Below, one piece after another: positions 42,506 through 51,076 of a stretch of 55,694 nucleotides of DNA. Within the stretch, counting starts at the first letter, position 1. Each line of letters starts with the position of its first letter. The notes beneath the pieces are model-generated. The model did no database searches, was not told where the DNA came from, and was given only the letters and a program-made list of their open reading frames with translations. The stretch lies in assembly GCA_016218815.1 (NCBI GenBank), contig JACRCX010000118.1, positions 1 to 55,694 on the forward strand, in the 5' to 3' direction. A program made the translations under genes and the position numbers. Source of the DNA: Deltaproteobacteria bacterium. Lineage in GTDB: Bacteria > Myxococcota_A > Polyangia > DRWM01 > JAAZOP01.

Positions 42506-44812
42506 TCAGAACCGGGCTTCCGTCCGCACCAGGGTCGTGTCGGCGATCCACGAAGCCGCGGAGATGCTGTCGGGGGGCCGCTGGAAGCGCTTGCCGTCCA
42601 CTTCCTCCGGAAGGGCGAGCGACTGGTCGACGACGCCGACGACGACGGGGCGGCCGGGCGCGGTCTCGAGCGTCCACTCGAAGCCGCCCGGCGGTGCGCC
42701 GAAGTACGAGAAGCCCCAGCGGGTGTCGGCGGGAAGCGTCGCGGGGAAGAGCGACGGCGGGAGCGAACGGCCGGCGACCGAACCTCCGAGCGCGATCGTT
42801 CCCTCGGGGAGGATCACGCGCACGATCGGTGCACCGCGCTCCGACCGGACGCGGAACCGGAGGACCCGGCGGCCGTCCCGCTCCCCGTCCTCGACCAGCC
42901 GGATGCTCGGCGCGGGCAGCTCGATTGCCGGCGCGGAGGCACGCCGGACGGGGTGCGGCTCGCCGAGGAACCCCGGCAGCTCGGACGGCTCGACATCCTC
43001 GCCGACGAAGTGGACGGCCCACGGATCGACGCGCGGTCCGTCGCTGAGCCACCACGCTTTCCCGGCCGTCGCGTCCAGCGCGTAGGCCAGGCTCGTCGGA
43101 ATCGGACGGCGAGCGTCGAACTTGTTGGTCAGGCCGGCCGCAAAGAGCACGCCGGCCGCGGCGAGCACCAGCAACAGGCGCACCCACCGCGCCTCCCGCG
43201 ACACGACCGGGCCCAGCGCCGGCAGCAGCAGCCCGAACGCGGCGGCGATCACGGCCGCCGGCGCCGGCACGCCGGGCAAGCGCAGCGCGGGGAAGAGCAG
43301 CACGACCAGCGGTGCGAGCAGCAGCACGGCCGGCACCGCCGCCGCCGCGGCCACGCCGACCTCCGCCGGAACCGTGGGCTTGGGGCGTGCCCGCCAGGCG
43401 AGGAAGGCCAGCGCCCCGAGCTGGAACAACAGCGGCCACGCGAAGAGGTGGCTGCCCGAGGGCACGAGGAACGTCGCCGCGCCCAGCAGCAGCAGCCAGC
43501 CGAGCGCGCTGCCGGCGGCCAGATCGAACAGCTCGAGCCTGGTGCGCGCCGCCGCGAACACGGTCGCCGAAAGCGCCAGCGCCGCGAGGATGAACCCCAG
43601 CCGGTAGAGCGAGGGCTCGTAGGGATCGCCGGCGCGCATGAGGCTCAGCCCGTCGTGCACCGCGTGCATCCCCTGCCACAGGAGCCAGCAGGCCAGCGGG
43701 ACGAGGACCACGGCTCCGAGAAACGCCGCGAAGCCGAGCAGCGTCTTCTTCCCGCTGAGGACGCGCTTGCGTCGGGCGAGAACGCCCACGGCGACGAACG
43801 CCGCGAGTACGAGCAGTGCGAGCGGGACGACCCAGCCCGTCCCGTACGACACGACGAGCCCGCCGGCGATGTTGAACCAGACTGCGTCGCCGGCGTGCAG
43901 GTCGTGCAGATCGGCGTCGCCGAAGCGGCGCGCCAGCGCCAGGGCCTGGTCGCCCAGGTGTTGGAGGCTCGCCGTGGAGAGGTGCGCGAGGTCGTCGCAC
44001 GGCGTGTGGTAGCACTCGACGCCGTCGCTGAAGGCGAAGTTGAGGCCGGGCACGCCCGCGTCGCGGAAGATCGCGAAGTCGGTGCCGTGGCCGAGGCGTT
44101 TGGCGACGTCGTAGAAGACCGACGAGGAGACCGGGTCGGGGGCGGCATCGGCGAAGGCGTCGACCAGGGCCGCGTTGCCGGGACTGGTCTCGAACATCAT
44201 CGCGGGCCCGCGTACGCCGCGGGCCTCGAGGTTGAGCACCAGGCCCAGTCCGCGCGCGGCAGGGTTCTCGGCGACGAACGCCTCCGCGCCGACCAGGCCC
44301 AGCTCTTCGGCGTCGGTGAAGACGAACAGCACGTCGTTGCGCAGGGCGGGTCCGGCGCGCAGGGCGCGCAGGGTCTCCAGCAGCGCGGCCACGGGGCTGC
44401 CGGCGTCGGCGGCGCCGGGCGCGTGCAAGACGGTGTCGTAGTGCGCGACGAGGGCGAGGGGCTTCGTGCTCGCCCGGCCGGGGAGCCGGGCGACGACGTT
44501 GCGCACGTCGGCGACGGGGAACGGCACGCCGTACCGCGTCCCGGCCCAGACGGCGGCCTGGACGTCCGGGTCGAGCCCCTGCCGCCGCAGCTCGGCCAGG
44601 ATGTACTCGCGCGCCGCTTCGTGCGCGGGCGTTCCGACCGGCCGCGGCTCCTTCGCGACGACGCGCAGGTGCTCCAGCGCGCGCACGGCGGAGAACTCGG
44701 TGGCCGGCGCGTCCGCAGGCAGCGCCGGATGCGGCGTCACCGCGAGTCCCTGCCACACCGCGACTCCCGCGAGGACGGCGATGGATAGCGGCGCGAGCCA
44801 ACGGGCAAGCAT
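42506..44812 (-). CDS. Membrane-bound M28 family aminopeptidase
   Basis: The protein has 768 residues. An N-terminal anchor (~5-25) is followed by an M28 zinc peptidase domain (~40-310): His/Asp in LVAHYDTVLHAPGAADAGS, the EE pair in TDAEELGLVGAE, Glu in NLEARG, Asp in GHGTDF and His in ECYHTPCDD. Eight or more membrane spans (~325-590) come next, and a C-terminal beta-rich domain of ~170 residues ends the protein. This is the ERMP1/vacuolar-protease-like layout. It would trim peptides outside the cytoplasmic membrane. GGAGG lies five bases before the ATG. Neighbouring genes also encode protease-fold proteins. Confidence 0.92.
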   Translation of the reverse strand: MLARWLAPLSIAVLAGVAVWQGLAVTPHPALPADAPATEFSAVRALEHLRVVAKEPRPVGTPAHEAAREYILAELRRQGLDPDVQAAVWAGTRYGVPFPVADVRNVVARLPGRASTKPLALVAHYDTVLHAPGAADAGSPVAALLETLRALRAGPALRNDVLFVFTDAEELGLVGAEAFVAENPAARGLGLVLNLEARGVRGPAMMFETSPGNAALVDAFADAAPDPVSSSVFYDVAKRLGHGTDFAIFRDAGVPGLNFAFSDGVECYHTPCDDLAHLSTASLQHLGDQALALARRFGDADLHDLHAGDAVWFNIAGGLVVSYGTGWVVPLALLVLAAFVAVGVLARRKRVLSGKKTLLGFAAFLGAVVLVPLACWLLWQGMHAVHDGLSLMRAGDPYEPSLYRLGFILAALALSATVFAAARTRLELFDLAAGSALGWLLLLGAATFLVPSGSHLFAWPLLFQLGALAFLAWRARPKPTVPAEVGVAAAAAVPAVLLLAPLVVLLFPALRLPGVPAPAAVIAAAFGLLLPALGPVVSREARWVRLLLVLAAAGVLFAAGLTNKFDARRPIPTSLAYALDATAGKAWWLSDGPRVDPWAVHFVGEDVEPSELPGFLGEPHPVRRASAPAIELPAPSIRLVEDGERDGRRVLRFRVRSERGAPIVRVILPEGTIALGGSVAGRSLPPSLFPATLPADTRWGFSYFGAPPGGFEWTLETAPGRPVVVGVVDQSLALPEEVDGKRFQRPPDSISAASWIADTTLVRTEARF

Positions 44813-44873
44813 CGAGAGCCTCCGCCCACCGGATCCGACCGCGTTCTACCTCGAAGCCCGCCGCCAGGGAAAC

Positions 44874-44923
44874 ACCTCTGGACCAACAACTCGTCCCGGA
44901 CGACCGACCAACAACCAACAACC
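44874..44923 (+). repeat. Dispersed AACAAC-type repeat, copy C
   Basis: The element reads cctctggaccaacaactc, a short spacer, then gaccgaccaacaaccaac and aacc. It shares ggaccaacaactc with copies B (26315-26365) and D (54405-54452), and lies in the intergenic region between the divergent M28 peptidase and pseudoprotease genes. Confidence 0.75.
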
Positions 44924-45012
44924 TTCCCACGTTTGACTCGGAGGGCGCGAACGGCCTACAGAATACCGGGTCGTGGGGCTCGTCTGTGCCGGACGGCACC
45001 TGGGGTTGAGAC

Positions 45013-46137
45013 ATGGGCAGACTGTGGAAGCGTGGGACGGCGGAGAGCGGGGCGTTGCTGGCGGCGTGCGCGCTCGGCGTGCTCGAGGCGGGGTGTCCGG
45101 CGGCGCCGCGTCCGGCGGTGCTGTCGTTCGCGGCGATCGACGCGCCGGACCTCTCGGGCCAGGTCCGGAGCGCGGTGCGCCTGCGCATCCAGGATTCCTC
45201 CTCGAGCATGGTCCGTTCGGGCGTCCTGGTCGGCGACCGCGGCTACATCCTGACCGCGTTCTCCAACGTCGGCCTGGCGGTGGCGCGACAGGGACGCGCG
45301 GCGGCGTACCTCGGCGGCGGCGGGCGCCCCGGGACGCTGTACGGCGGCGGCGAGGACATCCGGGTCGAGGTGTTCGACTCGCCGTACGAGTCGCAGCCGT
45401 CGGAGTACACGGCGAGGGTCGTGCGCGGGGACATGCAGGTCAACTTCGCGCTGCTGCGCATCGTCGCCTCCGAGGACGGTCCGCTGTCCGCCGACCAGCG
45501 CTTTGACGGAATCGAGCTCGGCGCGGCGGCGCCGGTCGAGTGGGGATCGACGCTGTGGGTGCTGGGGTCGTCGAGTCAGGCGGGGCTGCACGTCGAGCCG
45601 CGGACGGTCGCGGAGGGCGTGTTGAACTCGAAGGGCGAGGTCGCCGGGTACTACATCGGCGGGTTCCCGTCGTTCATGGACGGCGCACCGGCGTACGACG
45701 CCGAGGGCCGGTTCGTGGGTCTCGTGCAGTCGTCGTACCTGCGGGCCGCGGACCGCATTCCCGGCGACTGGCTGGCGGACCTGGCGGCCGGGATCGAGGA
45801 CCGCCGGATCGATGGCATGCCGGACCTGCCTTCCGGCGAATGGCTGACGGTCGACCTGCTGGGCGACACGCTGCGAGGCGCCAGCCCGTACGAGGACGCG
45901 TCGGAGTCGTCGGTCGAGGACCTGTACTTCTCGGTCCCGGACCAGACCGCGGGGACGGTGAAGATCGAGCCCCCGGTCGATCTGGTGGCGGTGCAGGGTG
46001 GCAGCGCGCTGGGGGCCGGGACAGGCGAGCTGTTCGTGCCGGCGGAGACGCAGGTCTACCTCATCGTGCGCTTCCCGCGCAGCGAGGATCCGCGCGGGCT
46101 GAGCTTCCGCGTCCGTTTCTCGCCGGAGGGCCGGTGA
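45013..46137 (+). CDS. Trypsin-fold pseudoprotease lipoprotein
   Basis: The protein has 374 residues. It has a signal with lipobox LEAGC and then a trypsin-like region aligned readily to the next gene. All three catalytic positions are changed: ILTAFSNV has Ser84 where ILTNFHVV has His; VNFALLRI has Asn144 where LDLALLRI has Asp; and FMDGAPAYD has Asp223 where GNSGGALVD has Ser. The framework around each site (GYILT, ALLRI, LGSSS, SYLRAADRIPGDWL) is kept, so the protein is folded but inactive as a protease. A C-terminal beta domain (EDLYFSVPDQTAG ... FRVRFSP) follows. It lies 46 bases upstream of the active paralogue, in the same direction. Confidence 0.85.
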   Translation: MGRLWKRGTAESGALLAACALGVLEAGCPAAPRPAVLSFAAIDAPDLSGQVRSAVRLRIQDSSSSMVRSGVLVGDRGYILTAFSNVGLAVARQGRAAAYLGGGGRPGTLYGGGEDIRVEVFDSPYESQPSEYTARVVRGDMQVNFALLRIVASEDGPLSADQRFDGIELGAAAPVEWGSTLWVLGSSSQAGLHVEPRTVAEGVLNSKGEVAGYYIGGFPSFMDGAPAYDAEGRFVGLVQSSYLRAADRIPGDWLADLAAGIEDRRIDGMPDLPSGEWLTVDLLGDTLRGASPYEDASESSVEDLYFSVPDQTAGTVKIEPPVDLVAVQGGSALGAGTGELFVPAETQVYLIVRFPRSEDPRGLSFRVRFSPEGR

Positions 46138-46183
46138 CGCGGGGGGCGTACGGGCCGCGAGGGCCCGAGGGAGCGGGACAAGG

Positions 46184-47572
46184 ATGATGCCGAGTCGAGC
46201 GACCATGATGGCTGGCCTGGCGGCGTGGCTGGCGTTCGCGCCGGCGGCACGGGGCGCCGAGATTCCGGGCGAGATCAGGGAGGCCTGCATCCGCAACGTC
46301 GTGCGAGTCGAGGTCGGTACCTCGCGCGGGACGATCACCGGCAGCGGCACGCTGATCGGCGCGAGGGGCTTCATCCTGACCAATTTCCATGTCGTGGGGC
46401 ACACGTCCTACCGGACCGGCTTCCCGGGCAGCTTCCACTCCGACGAATTCCGCATCGCGTTGACGCGGGACGAGCACGAGGCGGTGGTCGACCAGTACCT
46501 CGCGGAGGTGGTGCGGGGCAGCGTGGAGTTGGACCTGGCGCTGCTGCGGATCGTGCGACCGCTGGCGGAGGGGGAGGAGATGCCGGAGTCGTTCCCGGTG
46601 ATGGAGCAGGCCGTCGAGCCGTCGCTGGGCACGGCGGTCTGGGCGCTGGGGTTCCCGGACGGGCTGCGGACGATCAACCTCACGGCCGGGCAGGTCGCGG
46701 GCTTCGAGAAGAACAGCGCGGGCGAGGTCTCGTGGTTCCGGACGGACACCGAGTTCAATCCCGGGAACAGCGGCGGCGCGCTGGTCGATGCCCAGTGCCG
46801 GCTGGTCGCCGTCCCGACGGCGATCTCCAGCTCGGTCGAGCCGATCGAGTTCGCGCGGCCGGCGAGCCGCATTCCCGCCGAGTGGCTCGTCGCGATGGAC
46901 TCGCCCGACGTCGAGGCGCAGCCGGCGGAGGGGATCCCGCCGCTCACGGCGGTGACCGAGTTCGTCGACCGCTATTCGGGCGACAGCGCCGGCGCGGGCG
47001 GCGGCGTCCGCTACTACGCCGTTCCGCGGGACCGCCCCGGCGTGCTCACCGTCTCCCCGCGCCTGAGCTGCGGCCTCATCGGCTCCGGGGGCCAGGTGAT
47101 CCGTCGTGGCGACGGGCAGATCATGGTGACGAATTCCGATCCGCCCCAGACGCTGCTGGCCGTCTTCATCCCCCGCAGCTCGGCGGGGGAGGTGCCCGAG
47201 GTCCGGGTCGGATACCGGCCGATGACGGTGAAGCCCGGGGTGGAGGTCGAGGGCGCGGCGTACATCGATGGGCGCGTCGACGGGGGCGATTGCAGCCTGT
47301 GGGTCGCGCTGGGCGCCGAGGGCGACGATCTGGCCGCGCTGCGGTCGCGCCTGGCGTACGGGGAGATCACGGAGGCCGAGTTCCGCGCGGCGCTGTCGGC
47401 GCTGGTTCCGGTGAAGGACGACGGGACGTTCCGGCTCCCGCTCTTGCCGGGGCCGCACCGTCTGGGCATCATCGGGCCGTCGGGGATCGACGAGCGCGCG
47501 ATCGACGTCGCGGGCGACGCGACCTCGCTCGGCGACTTCCCGGCGCCGGACGTGTGCGGAACGGACGACTGA
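46184..47572 (+). CDS. Secreted trypsin-like serine protease
   Basis: The protein has 462 residues. A signal peptide ends at ARG-A (residue ~24). The S1-fold domain carries an intact triad: His69 in LTNFHVV, Asp117 in LDLALLRI and Ser196 in FNPGNSGGAL. After it (~250-460) comes a C-terminal region with beta strands (GVRYYAVPRDRPGVLTV ... PQTLLAVFIP ... LPGPHRLGIIGPSG). No PDZ domain is visible, unlike HtrA/DegP. It probably works in the periplasm and may form a functional pair with the upstream dead paralogue, sharing the transcript. Confidence 0.9.
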   Translation: MMPSRATMMAGLAAWLAFAPAARGAEIPGEIREACIRNVVRVEVGTSRGTITGSGTLIGARGFILTNFHVVGHTSYRTGFPGSFHSDEFRIALTRDEHEAVVDQYLAEVVRGSVELDLALLRIVRPLAEGEEMPESFPVMEQAVEPSLGTAVWALGFPDGLRTINLTAGQVAGFEKNSAGEVSWFRTDTEFNPGNSGGALVDAQCRLVAVPTAISSSVEPIEFARPASRIPAEWLVAMDSPDVEAQPAEGIPPLTAVTEFVDRYSGDSAGAGGGVRYYAVPRDRPGVLTVSPRLSCGLIGSGGQVIRRGDGQIMVTNSDPPQTLLAVFIPRSSAGEVPEVRVGYRPMTVKPGVEVEGAAYIDGRVDGGDCSLWVALGAEGDDLAALRSRLAYGEITEAEFRAALSALVPVKDDGTFRLPLLPGPHRLGIIGPSGIDERAIDVAGDATSLGDFPAPDVCGTDD

Positions 47573-47598
47573 ATCCGGCGCCGGCGAACGACAAGGGG

Positions 47599-48735
47599 AT
47601 GCGACTGGCCGCCATGTCCGGAGCCGAAGGGGAGCGCGAAGGCGGGGTGCCGCCGAGCAGGCCGTGGGGTCCGCTGTGCGAGGTCGTCGGCGGAGCCCGT
47701 CGGTTGGTCGTCTTCCTGCACGACAATCCGGATCCGGACGCCATCGCCTCCGGCTGGATCCTGCAACGCGTGGCGCAGCACCTCGGCGTCCGGTCACGCG
47801 TCGTCTACGGCGGGCACCTGGGCCGGGCCGAGAACCTCGCGATGGTCCGCCTGCTGCGGATTCCGCTGACGCGGCTGACCAAGGGTACGTTCCAGCCGCG
47901 CGCGGGCGACCGCTTCGCCCTGGTCGACACCCAGCCGGGCTCGGCCAACAACTCGTTCCCCCGCAAGTGGCGAGCCCACATCGTGATCGATCACCATCCG
48001 CGGCGGCGGGTATCCGCGGCGGACTTCGTGGACATCAGGCCCGGGACGGGCACCTGCACGACGCTGCTGCTCGACTTGGCCCGCACCTGCGGCCTGCCGC
48101 TGGACGCGCGGCTCGCGACGGCGGCGGCCTATGCCATCGTCTCGGAGACGCAGGACCTGAAGCGGGAGTCGCAGCGCGAGGACCGCGCGGCGCTCCAGGA
48201 GCTGATGCCGCTCGTCCGCCTCGCGACCCTCGGTCGCATCCGCCACCCCCCCCGACCCCGCGAGTACTACCTCGCCGTCGCGCAGGCGATGCGCAACGTC
48301 CAGCTCGGCCGCAACACCTGCGTCTGTCACGTCGGCCCCGTGCCCGCGCCGGAGAGCGTCGCCGAGCTGGCCGACTTCCTCGCCGGCATGGAGCGGGTGA
48401 CGTGGTGTCTGGTGACCGGGCTGCACGCCGGGACGATGGTGCTGTCGATCCGCACGACGAACGCCCGCGGGCATGCGCACCGCGTGATGCGCCGCACGGT
48501 CGGCAGCGGCGGGACGGGCGGCGGCCACCGCACCATGGCGGGCGGCCAGCACCCCTGCGCGGACGAGACCGAATACCGGCGCCTGTGTGCCGCGATGACC
48601 GAGCGTTTCCTGGCGAGCGTTCCGCACCGCGCCGAAGTGCGCCTGCGCCCGTTGGTCTGCGAACCAGCGCCACCGGACGGTACGAAACCAGCCTTGCCGC
48701 CGACGGCGTGCCCGCCGGCGGAAGACGTTCCGTAG
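47599..48735 (+). CDS. DHH/DHHA1-family phosphoesterase
   Basis: The protein has 378 residues. The NrnA/RecJ-type motifs are clear: HDNPDPDAIASG (motif I), VDTQPGS (II), VIDHHP (III, the DHH core) and GTCTTLL (IV). The DHHA1 signature GGGHRTMAGGQ is near residue 315. Such enzymes hydrolyse nanoRNA, pAp or c-di-AMP with Mn2+. An ATG at 47599 directly follows AAGGGG, too close to serve as its ribosome site; ATG at 47614 is equally plausible. A Pro-rich C-terminal tail is not conserved. Confidence 0.92.
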   Translation: MRLAAMSGAEGEREGGVPPSRPWGPLCEVVGGARRLVVFLHDNPDPDAIASGWILQRVAQHLGVRSRVVYGGHLGRAENLAMVRLLRIPLTRLTKGTFQPRAGDRFALVDTQPGSANNSFPRKWRAHIVIDHHPRRRVSAADFVDIRPGTGTCTTLLLDLARTCGLPLDARLATAAAYAIVSETQDLKRESQREDRAALQELMPLVRLATLGRIRHPPRPREYYLAVAQAMRNVQLGRNTCVCHVGPVPAPESVAELADFLAGMERVTWCLVTGLHAGTMVLSIRTTNARGHAHRVMRRTVGSGGTGGGHRTMAGGQHPCADETEYRRLCAAMTERFLASVPHRAEVRLRPLVCEPAPPDGTKPALPPTACPPAEDVP

Positions 48736-48741
48736 GTCGGG

Positions 48742-48966
48742 TCACCCGCCGCTCATCAGGTGCATGACGACGACCACGGCGCCGTCGGGGACCGCGGTGG
48801 CCGCGAAGGCATCGCGCGGGACGTGGACTCCGTCGATCGACACGACCAGGAGGGGGAACACGAACTCCCGTTCGCGCAGGACGTCGGCCACCGTGAGGCC
48901 GGCGCGCCAGGGCAGCGGCTCGTCGTTCACGAGGATCGATCCGGCTGCGGCACGCGCGTCGCTCAG
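48742..48966 (-). CDS. ThiS/MoaD-like sulfur-carrier protein
   Basis: The protein has 74 residues. The ubiquitin-like fold is indicated by SILVNDEPLPW (first strands), GLTVADVLRE and PLLVVSIDGVHVPRDAFA, then VVVMHLMSGG with the C-terminal Gly-Gly that is activated as thiocarboxylate. The first strand requires a start before ILVN. No ATG exists; a CTG at 48966 overlapping the AOR stop (CTGA), with GGAGGAGGG just upstream, fits. A GTG at 48930 would remove the first strand. Position at the end of the AOR operon suggests a role in pterin (tungstopterin/molybdopterin) dithiolene synthesis for that enzyme. Confidence 0.75.
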   Translation of the reverse strand: MSDARAAAGSILVNDEPLPWRAGLTVADVLREREFVFPLLVVSIDGVHVPRDAFAATAVPDGAVVVVMHLMSGG

Positions 48967-51002
48967 GCGGAACCCTCCTCCGCCATCCGCGCCTTCACCA
49001 CTTCCACGACCCACGGGTAGTCGATGCCGAGGCCCTTGAGCGTCTCCGGGGTCGGGGTGCCGTTCCTCGTCCACCCGCGGCGCTTGTACACGGCGTCCAG
49101 CACGCCCTCGTACTGCTCCTCGCGGTACCGGCGCAGCAGCGCCATCTTCTCCGCCGTCGACCTGCCGGCGGGGTCGACCTTCAACAGCTCCTTGAGCTGC
49201 CCGTCGTAGCGCTCGGCGCGCGATTCGTACTCCTCGGCGGTCACCGGTCCCATGGCGCGGTACGGTCCGCGGTCGTCCTCGCGGCGCCCGTGGCCCATGC
49301 GGATCGAAAAGACGCGCTGGAAGTTGTAGACGCGCTCGGACATCTTGAGGATGTCCTGGATGGTGTACTCGCCGCCCATCATGCCGGACACGAAGTTCTC
49401 GTAGCCTTCGACGTGGCCCGGCACCTTGTTCGGCTCGGGCCGCGTCGCGTTGTCTTCCGGCTCGACGTCGTTCCACGGCAGCTTGCACAGGCCCATCAGG
49501 CCGAACCACGTCCGCCACATCGGGAAGTAGTACAGCGCTTCCGCCTTCTTCTCGAAGGTTGGGAGCTGTTTGTTCACCATGTCCATGAAGATCAGCCACG
49601 CCTCGTCGTGCTGAGGTCCCTTCTGGGCCATGGCGTAGCCGGCCTGCTGCGCCAGGGACTCCTTGGTCACGTACTCGGAGTACTCGAGGCCCTTGGCCTC
49701 CATCCCGATGTCCTGAAGGAATCGGGGGTCGCCCCCGAACCGCTCGGCGAAGATGCGCTTCATCTGCCGGATACCCTGGCCGACGATGACGCCGAAGCCT
49801 TCGCCCCTGCTCATGTGGTGCAGCAGCTCCAGGGCCGCGGGGCCGTTGCCGAACTTGAGGTCGAGGCCGCCGGTCTTCCGCTTGTCCAGGACGCCGGCCT
49901 CGTAGCACTCCATCGCGAAGGCGCAGGCCGTCCCGAAGGAGATCGTGTCGATGCCGTAGGTGTCGCAGTAGAAGTTCAGCTCGATGATGTCGTGGGGATC
50001 GAAGACGCCGATGTTCGAGCCGCACGAGGCGACGGTCTCGTACTCCGGGCCGTCGACCAGCACCTTCTTCCCCTGGTAGGGGCCGGTGCGGGGGACGAAG
50101 TCGTCGACGGCCTTGGCGCACGACATCTGGCAGCCGACCCAGCAGCCGTCGGGGACGTTCTGGCGGACGAGCGAGGTCCAGACGGGCGAGGCGATCTCGG
50201 CGATCCTCGCGTGCTTGCCGAACTTGTAGTTGTGGGTGGGGAGGAGGTCGTAGGCGTCCATGATCTCGACCAGGTGGGCGGTGCCGACGCGGCGCATCTT
50301 GCACTGGCTGTCGTCGAGCGTCGCCATCTCCTTGGTGAGCCGGAAGCCGTACTTGCGGATGCGGGCCGGGTCGACGGGGTTGTTCTTCTCGTCGGTGACC
50401 TTGATGGCGCCGGTCGGGCAGATGTACGCGCAGGTTCCGCACCCCGTGCAGCGTTCGCTCTGCTTGCCGAACGGCATCGTCACGTGGCGCTTCGCGCCGC
50501 GGCCGGCGAAGGCGATGACATCCTCCCAGACCATCTCGCTGCACGCCTTGACGCACAACCCGCAGAGGATGCAGGCGTCGGGCGCCTCATTGCGCAGCGG
50601 GTGTTGATAACCTGGGTTCTGGACTCCGTACCGCCCGGCAAGCGACTGGATGACCGGCACCTTTGGCCATCGCGCGAGCATCATCGACAGCACCCCGCGG
50701 CGCTGTTTCTTCGTCGCCTCGGACTCGGTGAAGATGGCCGTCGGCTCGCGGATCGGGAAGTTGCAGGCGGTAACCATGCGCTTCTTCCCGCGCACCTCGA
50801 TCTCCGTCATGCACATCCGGCACGCCCCGTACGCCTCGACGGCGGGGTGGTGGCAGAGGGTCGGGATGGAGATCTTGAGCATCCGGGCCGCCTCGAGCAC
50901 GGTCGTGCCCGGCTTGACCTCGAGCGCCTGCCCGTCCACGGTGACGGGAATCGTCCCCTCGACTCCGCTCGGGGCAAGCTCTGTCGTCGTTGCGCTTCCC
51001 AT
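48963..51002 (-). CDS. Fusion of a NuoG-like Fe-S module with AOR C-terminal domains
   Basis: The protein has 679 residues. Residues 16-100 form a plant-type [2Fe-2S] domain (Cys50, 61, 64, 80). The His-Cys3 region of NuoG is present without ligands. Residues 144-154 and 185-195 give two [4Fe-4S] sites (CILCGLCVKAC, CTGCGTCAYIC). From ~240 the chain is aldehyde:ferredoxin oxidoreductase domains 2-3: Cys287, 291, 295 (CWVGCQMSC), DTYGIDTISFGTACAFAMEC, and the fourth cluster ligand Cys506 (GLMGLCKLP). The AOR first domain is absent here and encoded at 53436-54233. AGGAGG precedes the ATG. This subunit would link the W/Mo-pterin centre to the NuoE/F-like subunits. Confidence 0.92.
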   Translation of the reverse strand: MGSATTTELAPSGVEGTIPVTVDGQALEVKPGTTVLEAARMLKISIPTLCHHPAVEAYGACRMCMTEIEVRGKKRMVTACNFPIREPTAIFTESEATKKQRRGVLSMMLARWPKVPVIQSLAGRYGVQNPGYQHPLRNEAPDACILCGLCVKACSEMVWEDVIAFAGRGAKRHVTMPFGKQSERCTGCGTCAYICPTGAIKVTDEKNNPVDPARIRKYGFRLTKEMATLDDSQCKMRRVGTAHLVEIMDAYDLLPTHNYKFGKHARIAEIASPVWTSLVRQNVPDGCWVGCQMSCAKAVDDFVPRTGPYQGKKVLVDGPEYETVASCGSNIGVFDPHDIIELNFYCDTYGIDTISFGTACAFAMECYEAGVLDKRKTGGLDLKFGNGPAALELLHHMSRGEGFGVIVGQGIRQMKRIFAERFGGDPRFLQDIGMEAKGLEYSEYVTKESLAQQAGYAMAQKGPQHDEAWLIFMDMVNKQLPTFEKKAEALYYFPMWRTWFGLMGLCKLPWNDVEPEDNATRPEPNKVPGHVEGYENFVSGMMGGEYTIQDILKMSERVYNFQRVFSIRMGHGRREDDRGPYRAMGPVTAEEYESRAERYDGQLKELLKVDPAGRSTAEKMALLRRYREEQYEGVLDAVYKRRGWTRNGTPTPETLKGLGIDYPWVVEVVKARMAEEGSA

Positions 51003-51076
51003 CGTTCTCGCCTCCTGGGGGCCGTCGCGAGACGGCCTCCCAGACTGAGCGGCGCCGCTGCCGGCGCCGTCGAAGT

